DNA of 64,000 nucleotides, taken from contig JBBELK010000112.1 in the NCBI GenBank assembly GCA_037783545.1, positions 434,001 to 498,000 of the forward strand, given 5' to 3'. Source of the DNA: Henricia sp. BOLD:AAB3569. Lineage: Eukaryota > Echinodermata > Asteroidea > Spinulosida > Echinasteridae. Shown here piece by piece: positions 41,085-52,100 of this stretch; the stretch's first letter is position 1; the number at the start of each line of letters is the position of its first letter. The notes beneath the pieces were generated by a model. It ran no database searches. It worked only from the letters and a program-made list of their open reading frames with translations, and had not been told where the DNA came from. The translations under genes were made by a program, and so were the position numbers.

Positions 41085-42680
41085 ATGCTTGGGAGCTTTC
41101 AGATAGTTCTCAGGACTTTCACCCAGATTCTCGGGACGGTGTCACACTTTCAATTTCCGGACTTGGCATGCTTTCGGCACAATTAACAGGACTTAATTGG
41201 CGTTGGTGAGTTTTCAGCCCAATACGTGCCTTTACGGTTCCCTCTCAATTCTCTGCGCGGGACGGAATTCTAGTACACCGAACCGCAGCGCTTAGTTTGA
41301 TGGTGTACAAACGAATGGGATTTCGCAAGGGAGGGGAGCGAATCTGTGTTTTGACACAAGTGTTACCTGGTAAGAGAAAGCTCAGATACTGTATACTGTC
41401 AATAGTATACATGTAATAGAGTAAAGAGCGACTTTCAGCCCAATTCCCGGGATTGGCCGATCTTTCAGTCCAATTCTCGGGACGTGGCGAGCTTTCTCCC
41501 CATATTATCGGGGTTAGGCAAGCTTCCGGGCCAATTTGTAGGAATTGGACGAGCTTAAAGGTGCTTCCACACTGAAGTGAATTGCGACGGAACGTCAACG
41601 GAACGGCGACGGAACGTCAACTCCAGCGGTACCGCTGAAAGTTGAAACTTTTCAACTTTGGGCGTTGTCGATGTAGTTTCTGTGGACGTCCACACTGTAA
41701 ACGTCAAAAATTGGGCGCCCAATGGCAGCGGAACGGCAAAATGCTCCAGTGTGGAGCGTATACTATTAAGCCCAGTTCTCGGGATATATGGCGATATTTC
41801 AGCCTATTTTTCTCATACTTGGCAAGCTTATACATCCATATTCTCGGACTTGGGCGAGCTTTCAGCCAAATTCTCGGAATTTGGCGAGCTTTCATCCCAA
41901 TTCTCGGGATTAGGCGACTTTTCAGCCCAATATTCCCGGGACTTGATAAGCTTTCAACCTAATAGGTAGTATAATTTTCGAAATTGGGCGACTTTCAGCC
42001 CAATTCTCGGTACTAGGCGAGCTTTAACATGACTTGGCGAGCTTTCAAAATTATCAAGATTGGACGAGTCAAGTCAACTCAATCCTTAGAACTTCATAAT
42101 GACCTTCCAGCCCAATTCTCGGGATTGGGCAAACGTTCACCCCAATTTTGGGGACTGGGTGACTTCTCAGCCCAAGGGACCTGGGATTTGGGGTTTTTCA
42201 GCCCAATTATCAGTATCGGGCGAGTTAATTCAGTTCAATTCTCGGGACTTGATTTGGAAATTTGTTTGGCCCAATTATCAGTAGGCCTACCGGGCGAGTT
42301 AATTCTGCTCTTGAAATTCTCGGAATTTGTCCAGTTTTTGGGATTGGGCGAGCTTTCAGTCCGATTCTCAGGAGTGGCGAGCTTTCATTCCTTTTCTCGG
42401 CCGGTACTTGTCGAGCTGGCAGCCCACAATTCCCGTGACTTGGCGAGATTACAGCACTATTATCGGGATTTGGCGAGCTAATTGGAGAGCGTTTCGCGTA
42501 TATCCGCCGTATTCTCGAATCGGATTGGACAATTAAGCCTTCGGCCCAGTTTCGGGACTTGGGCGAGCTTTCAGCCCTAGGCTATTCTCTTATGACTGAC
42601 CAATGCATGCAGGTCAAGACTCGACGAGCTTTATTCAGCCCAATACGGCGAGCTTTCTGCCATATTCGCCGGATTGCGCA
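41085..42680. repeat. Degenerate about-30-base minisatellite, block 1
   Basis: Recurring word GGCGAGCTTTCAGCCCAA followed by TTCTCGGGA, spaced roughly 30-45 bases and partly decayed. It creates artefact ORFs with GLGELSAQFS-like periodicity. Interrupted by a MITE at 41558-41757. Confidence 0.85.
41558..41757. mobile_element. MITE in the minisatellite
   Basis: Ends GCTTCCACACTG and CAGTGTGGAGC are inverted, about 195 bases apart. Inside are repeated GACGGAACGTCAAC words. It interrupts the GGCGAGCTTTCAG array. Confidence 0.6.
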
Positions 42681-43069
42681 TGTGCGAGCTACCAGCACAA
42701 TTCTTAGGGCTATAGTTAGCCTTTTGCGTTTAACTTTGCATAATGGCTGGCGCCCCGAATTCTTCACTATCAAATGGAGGTGCAGTTCAGAAAGTTATAT
42801 ACTATGCTATTGTTGCTACGTGGTGCACAGTCTGGTTACTTTATGTGGTTCTCTACGGTAGACACTGTATTGATTCTGTATTTCACATCTGCAGCGTGAA
42901 CCACGTAGCAACAAAGATTTAGTCTAGTCAAGTGGATACTAAGTGTGCATATGAAAGGAAGTGCAGCATGCCTTCGCTCCATCTGTAAAATAAAATGGCA
43001 AGATCCCCAAGACTCAAATCCTGGAATGCTGCGGCATTTCCAGTGTGGAGATATGAGCCTATAGCTATC

Positions 43070-43390
43070 ATTAATGTCATTTTCGCTGGGTTGGACATGT
43101 CAGAATGGATGACAATCGTATCTCAAAGGCGTTGCTCTACAGTCAACCAAGTGAACCAACCGAGATGCGGCAGGAGAGCACTGAGCAGGCCACGCCTGAG
43201 GTACAAGGACACGCTCAAACAAAACCTCAAAGCTTGCCGTATCGACACTCACGGCCGGGAGTCGTCAGCTTAGGAGCGGGGCAAGTCGCGCCTCATGTGC
43301 CATGAGGGAGTCAAGGCATTTGAGAGAAAACACAACAGCTCAAGGAAAGGAGGACGAGGACAAAGGCCAATGCAGCTTTCAGCAAGACCT
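43070..43390 (+). pseudogene. LINE (non-LTR retrotransposon) 3'-end remnant
   Basis: The frames contain RWVGHV, RMDDNRISKALLYSQ and RRALSRPRLRYKDTLKQNLK with at least one frameshift, then FERKHNSSRKGGRGQ. This matches the C-terminal tail of LINE reverse-transcriptase proteins (RWxGHVxRM..R..K..LYG, then RYKDxLK). Only the tail survives, as expected from 5'-truncated insertion. Confidence 0.7.
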
Positions 43391-43827
43391 CTGGTCTAGG
43401 ATTGAGCTTCTCTCACACCAACAAATGAGTTGATGAATACCCGTCCGTCGTCTTCGTCGAGGGACTCCACGACGATACATGTGAAATACACACAAGGCTA
43501 ATTAGGCGATTTCCAGCCCATTTCTCAGAGCTAGCTTGGCGAGCTTGCAGTACACTTCTCATGACTTTGCGAGCTTTCAGATCAACCCAATTCCCGGGAA
43601 GGAAAGGAAGGGGCATGCATGCGCGGTATGCTGCGGGCGCTCAATCCCCGACTCCTTGGCCTTTGAGTCTGCATTTACAGTAACCCGGCGATATAGCCGA
43701 CTACTGCTCGGGTCCGATCTGCAGTTTCCTTCCTCAGTTCAAGCACCAGGTACCATTTGCATTAACGACTGGTGGCGATTCACAGCTAAGTTTTCCGGAC
43801 CAATGGAAAAGCCTGCGACCGCTTCGA

Positions 43828-43893
43828 GGTTCGAACCCACGACCTTCCGATTGCATGCATGCCCGACGCTGCGCCTGCACAGCGGCTGTACAA
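43828..43893 (-). repeat. tRNA-like fragment
   Basis: GGTTCGAACCCACGACCTTC on the plus strand is a B-box-type arm in reverse. No complete cloverleaf; probably a SINE head remnant. Confidence 0.45.
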
Positions 43894-44690
43894 TTCCCGG
43901 GACCTGACGAGATTTCAGCCTATAATTCTCGGGATTGGGCGATTTTTTTGCCCAATTATCAGGATCGGGCGAGTTAATTCAGCTCAATTCTCGGGATTTT
44001 GGCGAGCTTCTAGTCCACTTCTCGGGACTCTTTTGGGCGAACTTGCAGCGCAATTTTTGGGACTTGGCAAGTTTTCAGCCCAATTCTCTGGATTTGGGCA
44101 AGCTTTCAGCCCAATTTTCGGTGAGCTTCTGGTCCCATTCTTCGGACTTGGCGAGCCTACAACCCGATTTGTTTTTGGACTTGGCGAGCTTTCAGTCCAA
44201 TTCTCAGTTGGCAAGCTTTCAGGTCACTTCTCGGAATTGGGCAAACTTTCATCTCAATTCTAATTCTCATAAATCAGTGAGCTTTCAGCCCTTCGGGGCT
44301 CCGGACTTGGCCAGCTTTTAGCCTAAAAGACCCTTTGCACCGGCGGCCACGACAGGGGCAGGTTTCCTGACAATAGATCCACAAAGTGCCTACTCGTGCA
44401 TGGCGCACGATGACAATGTGACTACCTTCTGTCATGGCCGCCCGTGCAAAGGTTCTACTCTAACTTGGCGAGCTTTCAGTACATCAATCTTCGGGGGTTG
44501 GGCGAGCTTAATTCGCGGGACTGCGCAACCTTTTTGCCCAAATCTTGGGACTTGGCAAGCTTTCAGTACAATTCTCGGGACTTGGCGATCTTTCAGCCAA
44601 ATTCTTGGATTCTTTTCAGCCCAATCAGGCCCAATTCTCGGGACTTGGCAAACTTTTAGCCCAATTTTCGGGACGTGGCGGGACGCAAAA
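43880..44690. repeat. Degenerate about-30-base minisatellite, block 2
   Basis: The same GGCGAGCTTTCAGCCCAA / TTCTCGGGACT units as 41085-42680. A short middle block is at 43500-43600. The spacer between the blocks holds a LINE remnant. Confidence 0.85.
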
Positions 44691-44761
44691 CATGACTCTT
44701 AGCTTGATATGGACCTACTTATGGGACAGGTTGGTGTTGGCAAGATGGTTCCGAATGTAGG

Positions 44762-44890
44762 GCGGTCGGGTTGCGTAGTGTGGTTCTTTCCCCGCCGTTC
44801 ACCCCTGGTGTCCTGGGTTCGATTCCTAGGCGTGTATATGTGGATTGGGTTTCCCCGATTTCCCTGAGAGTTTCCTCCCACTTCTAAAAG
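44762..44890 (+). repeat. tRNA-like SINE fragment
   Basis: CCTGGGTTCGATTCCTAGG (a B-box stem-loop) followed by GGGTTTCCCCGATTTCCCTG. The A-box half is poor. Confidence 0.45.
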
Positions 44891-45248
44891 TGCATCTTTT
44901 TTTCGTCATCTTGAGTTAATATTAATTAAGTAAAAGTAAAGCTATTACCGTATTGATCACATCAATGGCCTCCTTTGCCGGAAGATGACGTAAAATTAAC
45001 AAAAAGAAGAAGTTGTATAGGCTTTTGTGCGGAGTAACGAATATCTCATAGGAAACCACGAGGTGTATCATGATCACTCGACGACATAACCTGAGCAATT
45101 TCTTACACCACAGTTCAGACTTGACAGATCAATCCCTGGTTTGGTTTAGTCGGATACTGAACTAAGGCGTGCTGGTCCCTCGATCGCATGTATCAGGGAG
45201 GATGGAGGTCACTAAGCCCCCTTTGACGATCCCGTGTATAGAAGAAGC

Positions 45249-45420
45249 CTCATCGGGATTTGAACTCGAGACCTTTGACTCCCATTAGCAGCTGAGCTAT
45301 GAGGCACAGTTGGATACTCCCTCGGGGTTTTTACCCCTATGAACCAATTTTGTGTTGCATAGGGCACAATGCATTTGGTGTGGTGCCTGGTCATCATTGA
45401 AATGAAACAACCAAACATCA
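45249..45420 (-). mobile_element. tRNA-derived SINE with body
   Basis: The minus-strand head TCATAGCTCAGCTGCTAATG and GTTCAAATCCCGATGA is at 45249-45306. The flanking region to 45420 carries TCATTGAAATGAAACAACCA, which also recurs near 45630 and, in similar form, near 9105-9125. Confidence 0.55.
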
Positions 45421-45425
45421 TATAG

Positions 45426-45500
45426 GGTTCATCGGGATTTGAACATGAGACCGCTGACTTTCAGGGCAGATGTTCTACCATCGGCTGAGCTATAAGGCGC
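45426..45500 (-). mobile_element. tRNA-derived SINE head
   Basis: The minus strand reads TATAGCTCAGCCGATGGTAG and ATGTTCAAATCCCGATGAA. Similar to the heads at 9013-9082 and 45249-45306. Another weak head is at 45815-45845. Confidence 0.6.
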
Positions 45501-45989
45501 AGCGTAGGCTAATCGGTTTCCCTCAAACCCGAACTTTTCTCTTGTATTGGTGTTGCATCCATGCATGTGCAACTGCATGAGCACCCTAACCGACGAACGC
45601 AATATGGAGCCTAATCATCACTGAAATGAAACAACCATATATGGGATGAAAGAAAAACCATGCAGATGCTCTATATTGGTGAGATGACTATACACGGGGG
45701 ATTTTTCCTCCGAACCCGTTTTTCTCTCCCGTGTTGCATGTGTACGGTGCACGCAACTATAACTGAGAGAGGTACGAACGCAACACGAGATAAGAGGAAA
45801 AATCATATACGGGCCTCATCAGGATTTGAACCAAAAACCTCTAGCTCTCCAGACGGGTCATACTAATTAGTATGACCGCTCCAGACAAAGGCTGTAGCAT
45901 TTTTGAGCCTTGAGACAGTAGTGCACGTACATTTTACCATGCAGGAAGGTTCTGTGGTTTTTAGTCTCTGTGAACCCAAACTTTCTTCT

Positions 45990-46093
45990 GTATGCGCATG
46001 ATGTGGATATGCATGCGCAATCAAACAAAAGAGGGCGCTACGCTGCCAGCGAACGGTCGATTTTTTTCACAGTCATTTTTCCCCGGCCCCAAG
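45990..46093 (+). promoter_or_regulatory. Probable KIFBP proximal promoter or 5' UTR
   Basis: The 100 bases before the KIFBP start codon contain ATGCATGCGCAA (NRF1-like) and the word CAAGATGGC overlapping the start codon, which resembles a YY1 site. There is no TATA box. These are motif resemblances only. Confidence 0.3.
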
Positions 46094-46168
46094 ATGGCAG
46101 CGCACATGGTTTATTTGACAACTGAAGGGTTTTCCAAGTTCGAAGAAGCCAGAAAGCTCTCGGAAGAG
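46094..46168 (+). CDS. KIFBP: KIFBP exon 1 (start codon)
   Basis: 25 residues, MAAHMVYLTTEGFSKFEEAR then KLSEE, ending at GAG/GTTTGT. KFEEARKLS lines up with the human KFQAALALS, and joining to exon 2 gives the correct following sequence. The ATG at 46094 sits in the context AAGATGG. An upstream in-frame ATG (45992) would add residues that do not resemble the family. Confidence 0.85.
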
Positions 46169-49100
46169 GTTTGTATCATTCAAAGATGCGTGCCTTCACG
46201 TAGGCTACCCGACAAATGAAGGACATGAAGGATAGGCCTTCCGTACCCCCATTCTGCATGTGTTTTGTGCCGGGGTGCAGGTCAACTCGACCGTTTGCCA
46301 ACTCGACTCTCATGACTCTACCAACTCGACCGTCGTGCTCTCGACTGAAGGAGTCAGCTCGACCGTTGTCCAACTCGACCGTTGTCCGTTTAATATTGCA
46401 GAATTATAAAATGAAATTCTAAAAATTCAAATTCAATTTCTCAAGTTTAAACTAAGATCGAATATAATTCTTAAAGAATAAGAAACTGTTACAATTATTG
46501 GATTTTTGGTATTTTTTTGGTAGGCCTATAGGCCTACATTGAACAAAGATTTTGTATTTTTTTCATATACATTGAACACGGATTTGGGTAAATTTATATA
46601 TTGGAATCGATAGCTTATTCAATTCTAAGATATACTTCCCACTGACACTTCCGTCGCAAATGTTGCATTTCTGAGATAAATAAAAGATAAAATACTGCAT
46701 AAAGTAATGCACAAAATGACGCGGCGAGCGGTCTGTGCGTAAGCGCGACAACAAAGGGCGCTGCGCGCGCGCGTGAATGGTTATCTTGTGCACTAACTGA
46801 AGGCAATTTTTGAAGAAGAAAACGTGATTTTTCTACAGAAAAGCAACATTTGCGACAAAAGTGCAAGTGGGAAGTATATCTTAAAATTACATTATGTGTT
46901 GATTCCAGGAGGTAATTTCCTTAAAATCTTTGTTCAATGTATACGAAAAAAATACCAAAGAGGTAAAGGAAATTACCTCCTTGAATCAACACATAATGTA
47001 ATTATAAGATATACTTCCCACTTGCACTTTTGTCGCAAATGTTGCTTTTCTGTAGAAAAATCATGTTTTCTTCTTCAAAAATTGCCTTCAGTTAGTGCAC
47101 AAGATAACCATTCATGCGTGCGCGCAGCGCCCTCTGTTGTTGCGCTTACGCACAGACCGCTCGCCACGTCATTTTGTGCATTACTCTATTAAGTAATTTT
47201 ATCATTTATTTATCTCAGAAATGCAACATTTGCGACGGAAGTGTCAGTGGGAAGTATATCTTAGAATAGACTATGTAAGTTGACCTCGCGAACGTACGAG
47301 ACCGCGCGAGACCACTGTTATTTCCGGGCACAAGACCCTATCTTTTCAACGCACGTCGCGAGCGAAATTCTTGAATTATTTTGTTTACGCAGATTTTTGT
47401 AAACTCAGACGGCCCAAAACGCGTATCTCTAAATAAAATCTTGCATTCCAATTGATGAAGTGCGGTATATAATCAAAAATAAGCAATCAAAATGTAAAAA
47501 TTCACGATCTTTTCTGAGCCGACAAGTCAATCTTTGAAGATCGTAAACTACATGCAGCAAAAGATATGCAACACGCACAGCAGCCGACGTACGTAGGCCT
47601 ACAGTGTACATACAGACCTCGCTAGCGATAGGCGAAACGCCATCTACCAAAAGTAGAGCTTGCAGACTTTTTTAGAGTGCCCAAGTTCGAAGCATTTATT
47701 TTCACATGAATCCACACTTGGGTCATCCATTCCAAATTGGATGAAGAATATGCTAGCAGAGAAATTTATTCAGGTCACGAAATTTTAATAAATCTTTTTC
47801 GTTTTTAGAGATAATTATGCATGTATTATATATTGTAAAAAACCATTTTAGTTACTGTCGGGTCGGTTGTAATTTATATACAAAAAACAAAATCTCGCCC
47901 GTGTTATAGAAATAGGCGTTTTAGTCGTTTTTGCCGCGAGACTTACATAGTCTATTGAATAAGCTATCGGTTCCAATATGAACACGGATTTGGGTGAATT
48001 TATATATTGGAATCGATAGCTTATTCAATTCTAAGATATACCTCCCACTGACACTTCCGTCGCAAATGTTGCATTTCTGAGATAAATAAATGTTAAAATT
48101 ACTGCATAAAGTAATGCACAAAATGACGTGGCGAGCGGTCTGTGCGTAAGCGCGACAACAGAGGGCGCTGCGCGCGCGCATGAATGGTTATGTTGTGCAC
48201 TAACTGAAGGCAATTTTTGAAAAGCACCATTTGCGACAAAAGTGCAAGTGGGAAGTATCTTAAAATTACATTATGTGTTGATTCCAGGAGGTAATTTCCT
48301 TTAAATCTTTGTTCAATGTATACGAAAAAAATTACCAATTATGTTATTTCCGCGTGTGATTGAGGCTTATGTTTGAACCCAACTGGTGTGATTTTCGCGT
48401 GCCACCCACCGTGCGGACACCCACTGGTTTCAGGCAGCCGCCGGCCTGGGAAATGGTCCAGTTGACTCGACTGTGAAGTCGAGTTGGTACGACGGTCGAG
48501 TTGGTACGACGGTCGAGTTGGTACGACGGTCGAGTTGGTACGACGGTCGAGTTGGTACGACGGTCGAGTTGGTACGACGGTCGAGTTGGTACGACGGTCG
48601 AGTTGGTACGACGGTCGAGTTGACTGTAAACCGTTCTGTGCACTGCCACTGCATGTACTGTAAGACTGTGGCGCTGACGCCCAAGGGCAAGGCCAAGCCA
48701 GTCCAATCATGGTCCAATCATGTAGCCCCATACCGTGACCAAGACTACGCTGCGCTCCAGGCTTGGCCACTAGCGGCGTCGCGATGGGCCTTTCGCGAAC
48801 AACTCGGACAAGGGGTGCATTAAAAGTACACAGTCAGTTTCAGAAGATGTAATTCAACCCCATTGTCATGATTGTTACCTTACTTCACTGAAAACAGTAC
48901 AGATATGCATTAGGTAGGGTATCGTGCGATGCCTACATGTACTTTTCGAGAAAATCTAGCGAAAATTTTCCCATATTTCACCGTTTGAGTTCGACACTCC
49001 ATGCATCAAGTACTGTATGTACCATGGAGGAAAGAAACCTTCCTCCATGTATTTACCGACGGTACTGCACATGCGCATTGTGCCATTGAAGTACAATGCG

Positions 49101-52100
49101 CATGCGCAGTACCATCGCAGTACCGTGTGCTGCACTGCGAGTCCGTGTACACAGACTCCCCGCAAGGAAAGGAATCCCCGATGATTTCTCAAATTTGCTA
49201 CATTTCTGTTTCAGGACATGTTTGTCAGTTCGTTTGATATAAAAGAAAAAGTGCTGAAAGGTTGATTTTTATTAAACTGCGTTTGGTTTTCATGAAGATG
49301 AGAGTTCCTGGATGTCCATCCTTGCCCACAACCTAACATTGAACAAGGATTTGAATTAAATTCCCTCTTGGATTCAACAGATCATCCCTAAACTTCCCAC
49401 ATGCACTTCTGTCACAAATGTTGCATTTCTGAGATAAATAATTAATAAAATTACTGCAGAATAATGCACAAAGTTACAGCACGAGTGGTTCTTGCGTAAG
49501 CGCAGCAATAGACCTTTATCACGGTGCGTCCATCTTTGTCTTGTTCCCCACTGCATAGTACATTAACGTGTCGGGCATGATCAGTGCGTGTGCGTGTCTG
49601 CATGATAGCGCGTGCAGTCTTCCGTTGTTGTTTTAAGAGAATCAATGTCCGCACTGCGCGTTTTCTTGATCGCACCGCGCGCATGTCATTTTTAACACAG
49701 GGCCAAACTATTTAATTTTGGCAAGCCTCGCTTTGGTTACGTTCATTTTAATAGGGGAAAAGGGAAGATGGCCGCACCGTGATAAAGGTCTATTGAGGGT
49801 GCTGCATCCGCGTGTGAATGGTTATTGGGGCGCAGTGGTACATCGCTTTAGTGGGTTTTTGGTAACTCATACGCAGTCATTGCGATCCCGTAGGGCGGAT
49901 CCGGTCATACACGCTGGTCGAAATTTCACCAGTTTTGTGTAGTTCAAGCAATTTCTTGGACAGTTTGTGTACGTGTGACGCAGTGCGATCACGGTCGGCA
50001 GAGTTTCAAAGTAGACTGAATTTTAGAGTCATCGTTCAGAATGTCAAGAATCTTGCTTTAATACGTAATCGGCTTTGTTCAGTACCACCACACCAGATCC
50101 TTTGTCTGGCTTAGAAATGTAAATATCGGGGTTTGTGCAGAGGTCACGAACTGCCTTGAGACACTCGCTCTGCATGTAGAAATCTGACTTATCATTAGAT
50201 GTACCACAGTATGCGTGCGCAACATCAGCTAATCTTGCTCTCACCGCATCATGAGCCTCAGTGGACACAGGTTTATAATGTGAAAGTTGGGTGAAGAGCA
50301 ATTCGAATTCGGCAAAGATCTCTTCGTGCTTGACTGAGGATGAAGGAATTCATGCCAAAATTGAATCCATGTGCAAGTACGAATTCCTCTATCAGACAAC
50401 TCGTAGTTGGATAAGTTGAGGACATGTTTGGTGGTGTTACCGATTTAACTGCCCAACCGTTTACATTTGAGAAAGCTGATCAAACGTTCATGTTCGTAGG
50501 TTACCATGGAAAGCGGGTTTGTCCTAATGTGACCAGGCCAGTTTTGTCCTGTCACATACTTGCTGCATTGTTTACATATTTTGCCATCTGCAGGTCCGGA
50601 GTGCTACCTGTTTAGAATTGTTCCTTGGTATTTGTGTATTTTGTAAGGAACAATTGTAATCAAGGTGGTGCCCCAGCTGCAGATGGTATTACTGGAATGT
50701 TTTGTGCTTTGGCAAGCTTGGAATTCCTTGCCCTGGCAGTCTCCTTATATAAGGGAGTGGTGGCCACCCTTTGTTGTAGTTCTTCTGTTTTGACCACTGG
50801 TGGTGCACACAGGCTACCAGTTCATACCAGTATGCAGCACGATATGTGGCAGAGGGACTCTCCCCCCTTCCATTGTTCCTCTATTGTGTCTCAAACATCT
50901 AAGGAATTTCAAAGAATTCCTTTCAGTTTTTAGGGGTGATTGGTGCGTTAACAAAAGGAGAGTGTTGAAGAATAGGGGCGTTAGGGGGGAGTCCCTTTGC
51001 CACATATCCTGCTGGGTATACCGGTTGGCATGAGTGTAGTGCTGCCTTGCATCTTTCAAGATGGCAACTGAATCTACATGTACCATGGGTTTGCTTGACT
51101 GTTATTTTAGTCTTTTAATAAATTTTGAATGTATTTATATGAAAACCATGACATTTTAAACACTATACTGAAACTAATTTTTAGTAAAATAAAGTTCCAT
51201 TTATGAAAGTCGTGCTGAGTTAGTGCGTCAATGTGGGTACTGTCAGTTTCCTACATAAGTATGTATATTTATCAAATGGGTCTTTCCACGCTAATGGGCC
51301 TATTTGAAAAATAAGTCAATAATTCCTTTTAGATGTCTTCAGTTTATCTCATACTTAAAGAAATTCCCTTGTACTATAACTTTTGCCACAACATACATTT
51401 CTGAAAAAGCTTGTGTACAAATTTCTCCTTATACGCACATGTACACTGTATGTAAACTGGACAGACAAAATTGTGACTTTTTGTCTGTCCAGTTACATAC
51501 GTATAAGGGGAAATTTGTACACAAGCTTTTCAGAAATGTGTACATGTAGTGGCAGCATTTTCTTAACTTTTTGAGCAAAAGTTATCTCCTGAGAACGTAC
51601 AAGGGAATTTCTTTTAGTTTGAGATAAACTGAAGACATCTGAAAGGAATTGACTTATTTTTCAAATAGGCCCATTAGCGTGGAAAGACCCAAATACGAAC
51701 TCGGTAACACTAATCTACATGTGGTGTGAAATGCACACCACTCATGTGCTATCGTTATGTTGACGACACATTTGCTGTGTTCGATTCAGTCGCAACATGC
51801 AAGGCCTTCCTCAAAAGGCTAAACGATCTCCATCCCACACTCAAGTTCACCCACGAGATGGAGTAATCTGAATCTCTTCCATTCCTAGATGTTCCGGTTG
51901 AGAAAACACCCACTGGCTTACCACTTACGTATACCAGAAACCTACGTTCACAGGACAGTACAGGCGATGTGACTCATTTAGTGCTACTCGGTACAAAATA
52001 GGCTTGATCAATGTACTGGTGTCAAGAGCAGCAAACATCTGTTCCCCGTGTAAACTAGACGACAAAATAAACCATATCAAGTCAATCCTGCACAAAAAAG

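Noticed and set aside
41642..44702. Several 70-150 codon ORFs with GLGELSAQFS-like repeats
   Set aside because: Products of the degenerate 30-base minisatellite; the repeat drifts in frame and has no conserved start or end.
48479..48622. CRISPR-like array
   Set aside because: The 17-base units are contiguous with no variable spacers, and the genome is eukaryotic.
48339..48770. Long ORFs on both strands (up to 143 codons) over the 17-base array
   Set aside because: The frames exist only because the tandem unit lacks stops on either strand; composition is periodic, with no domain.
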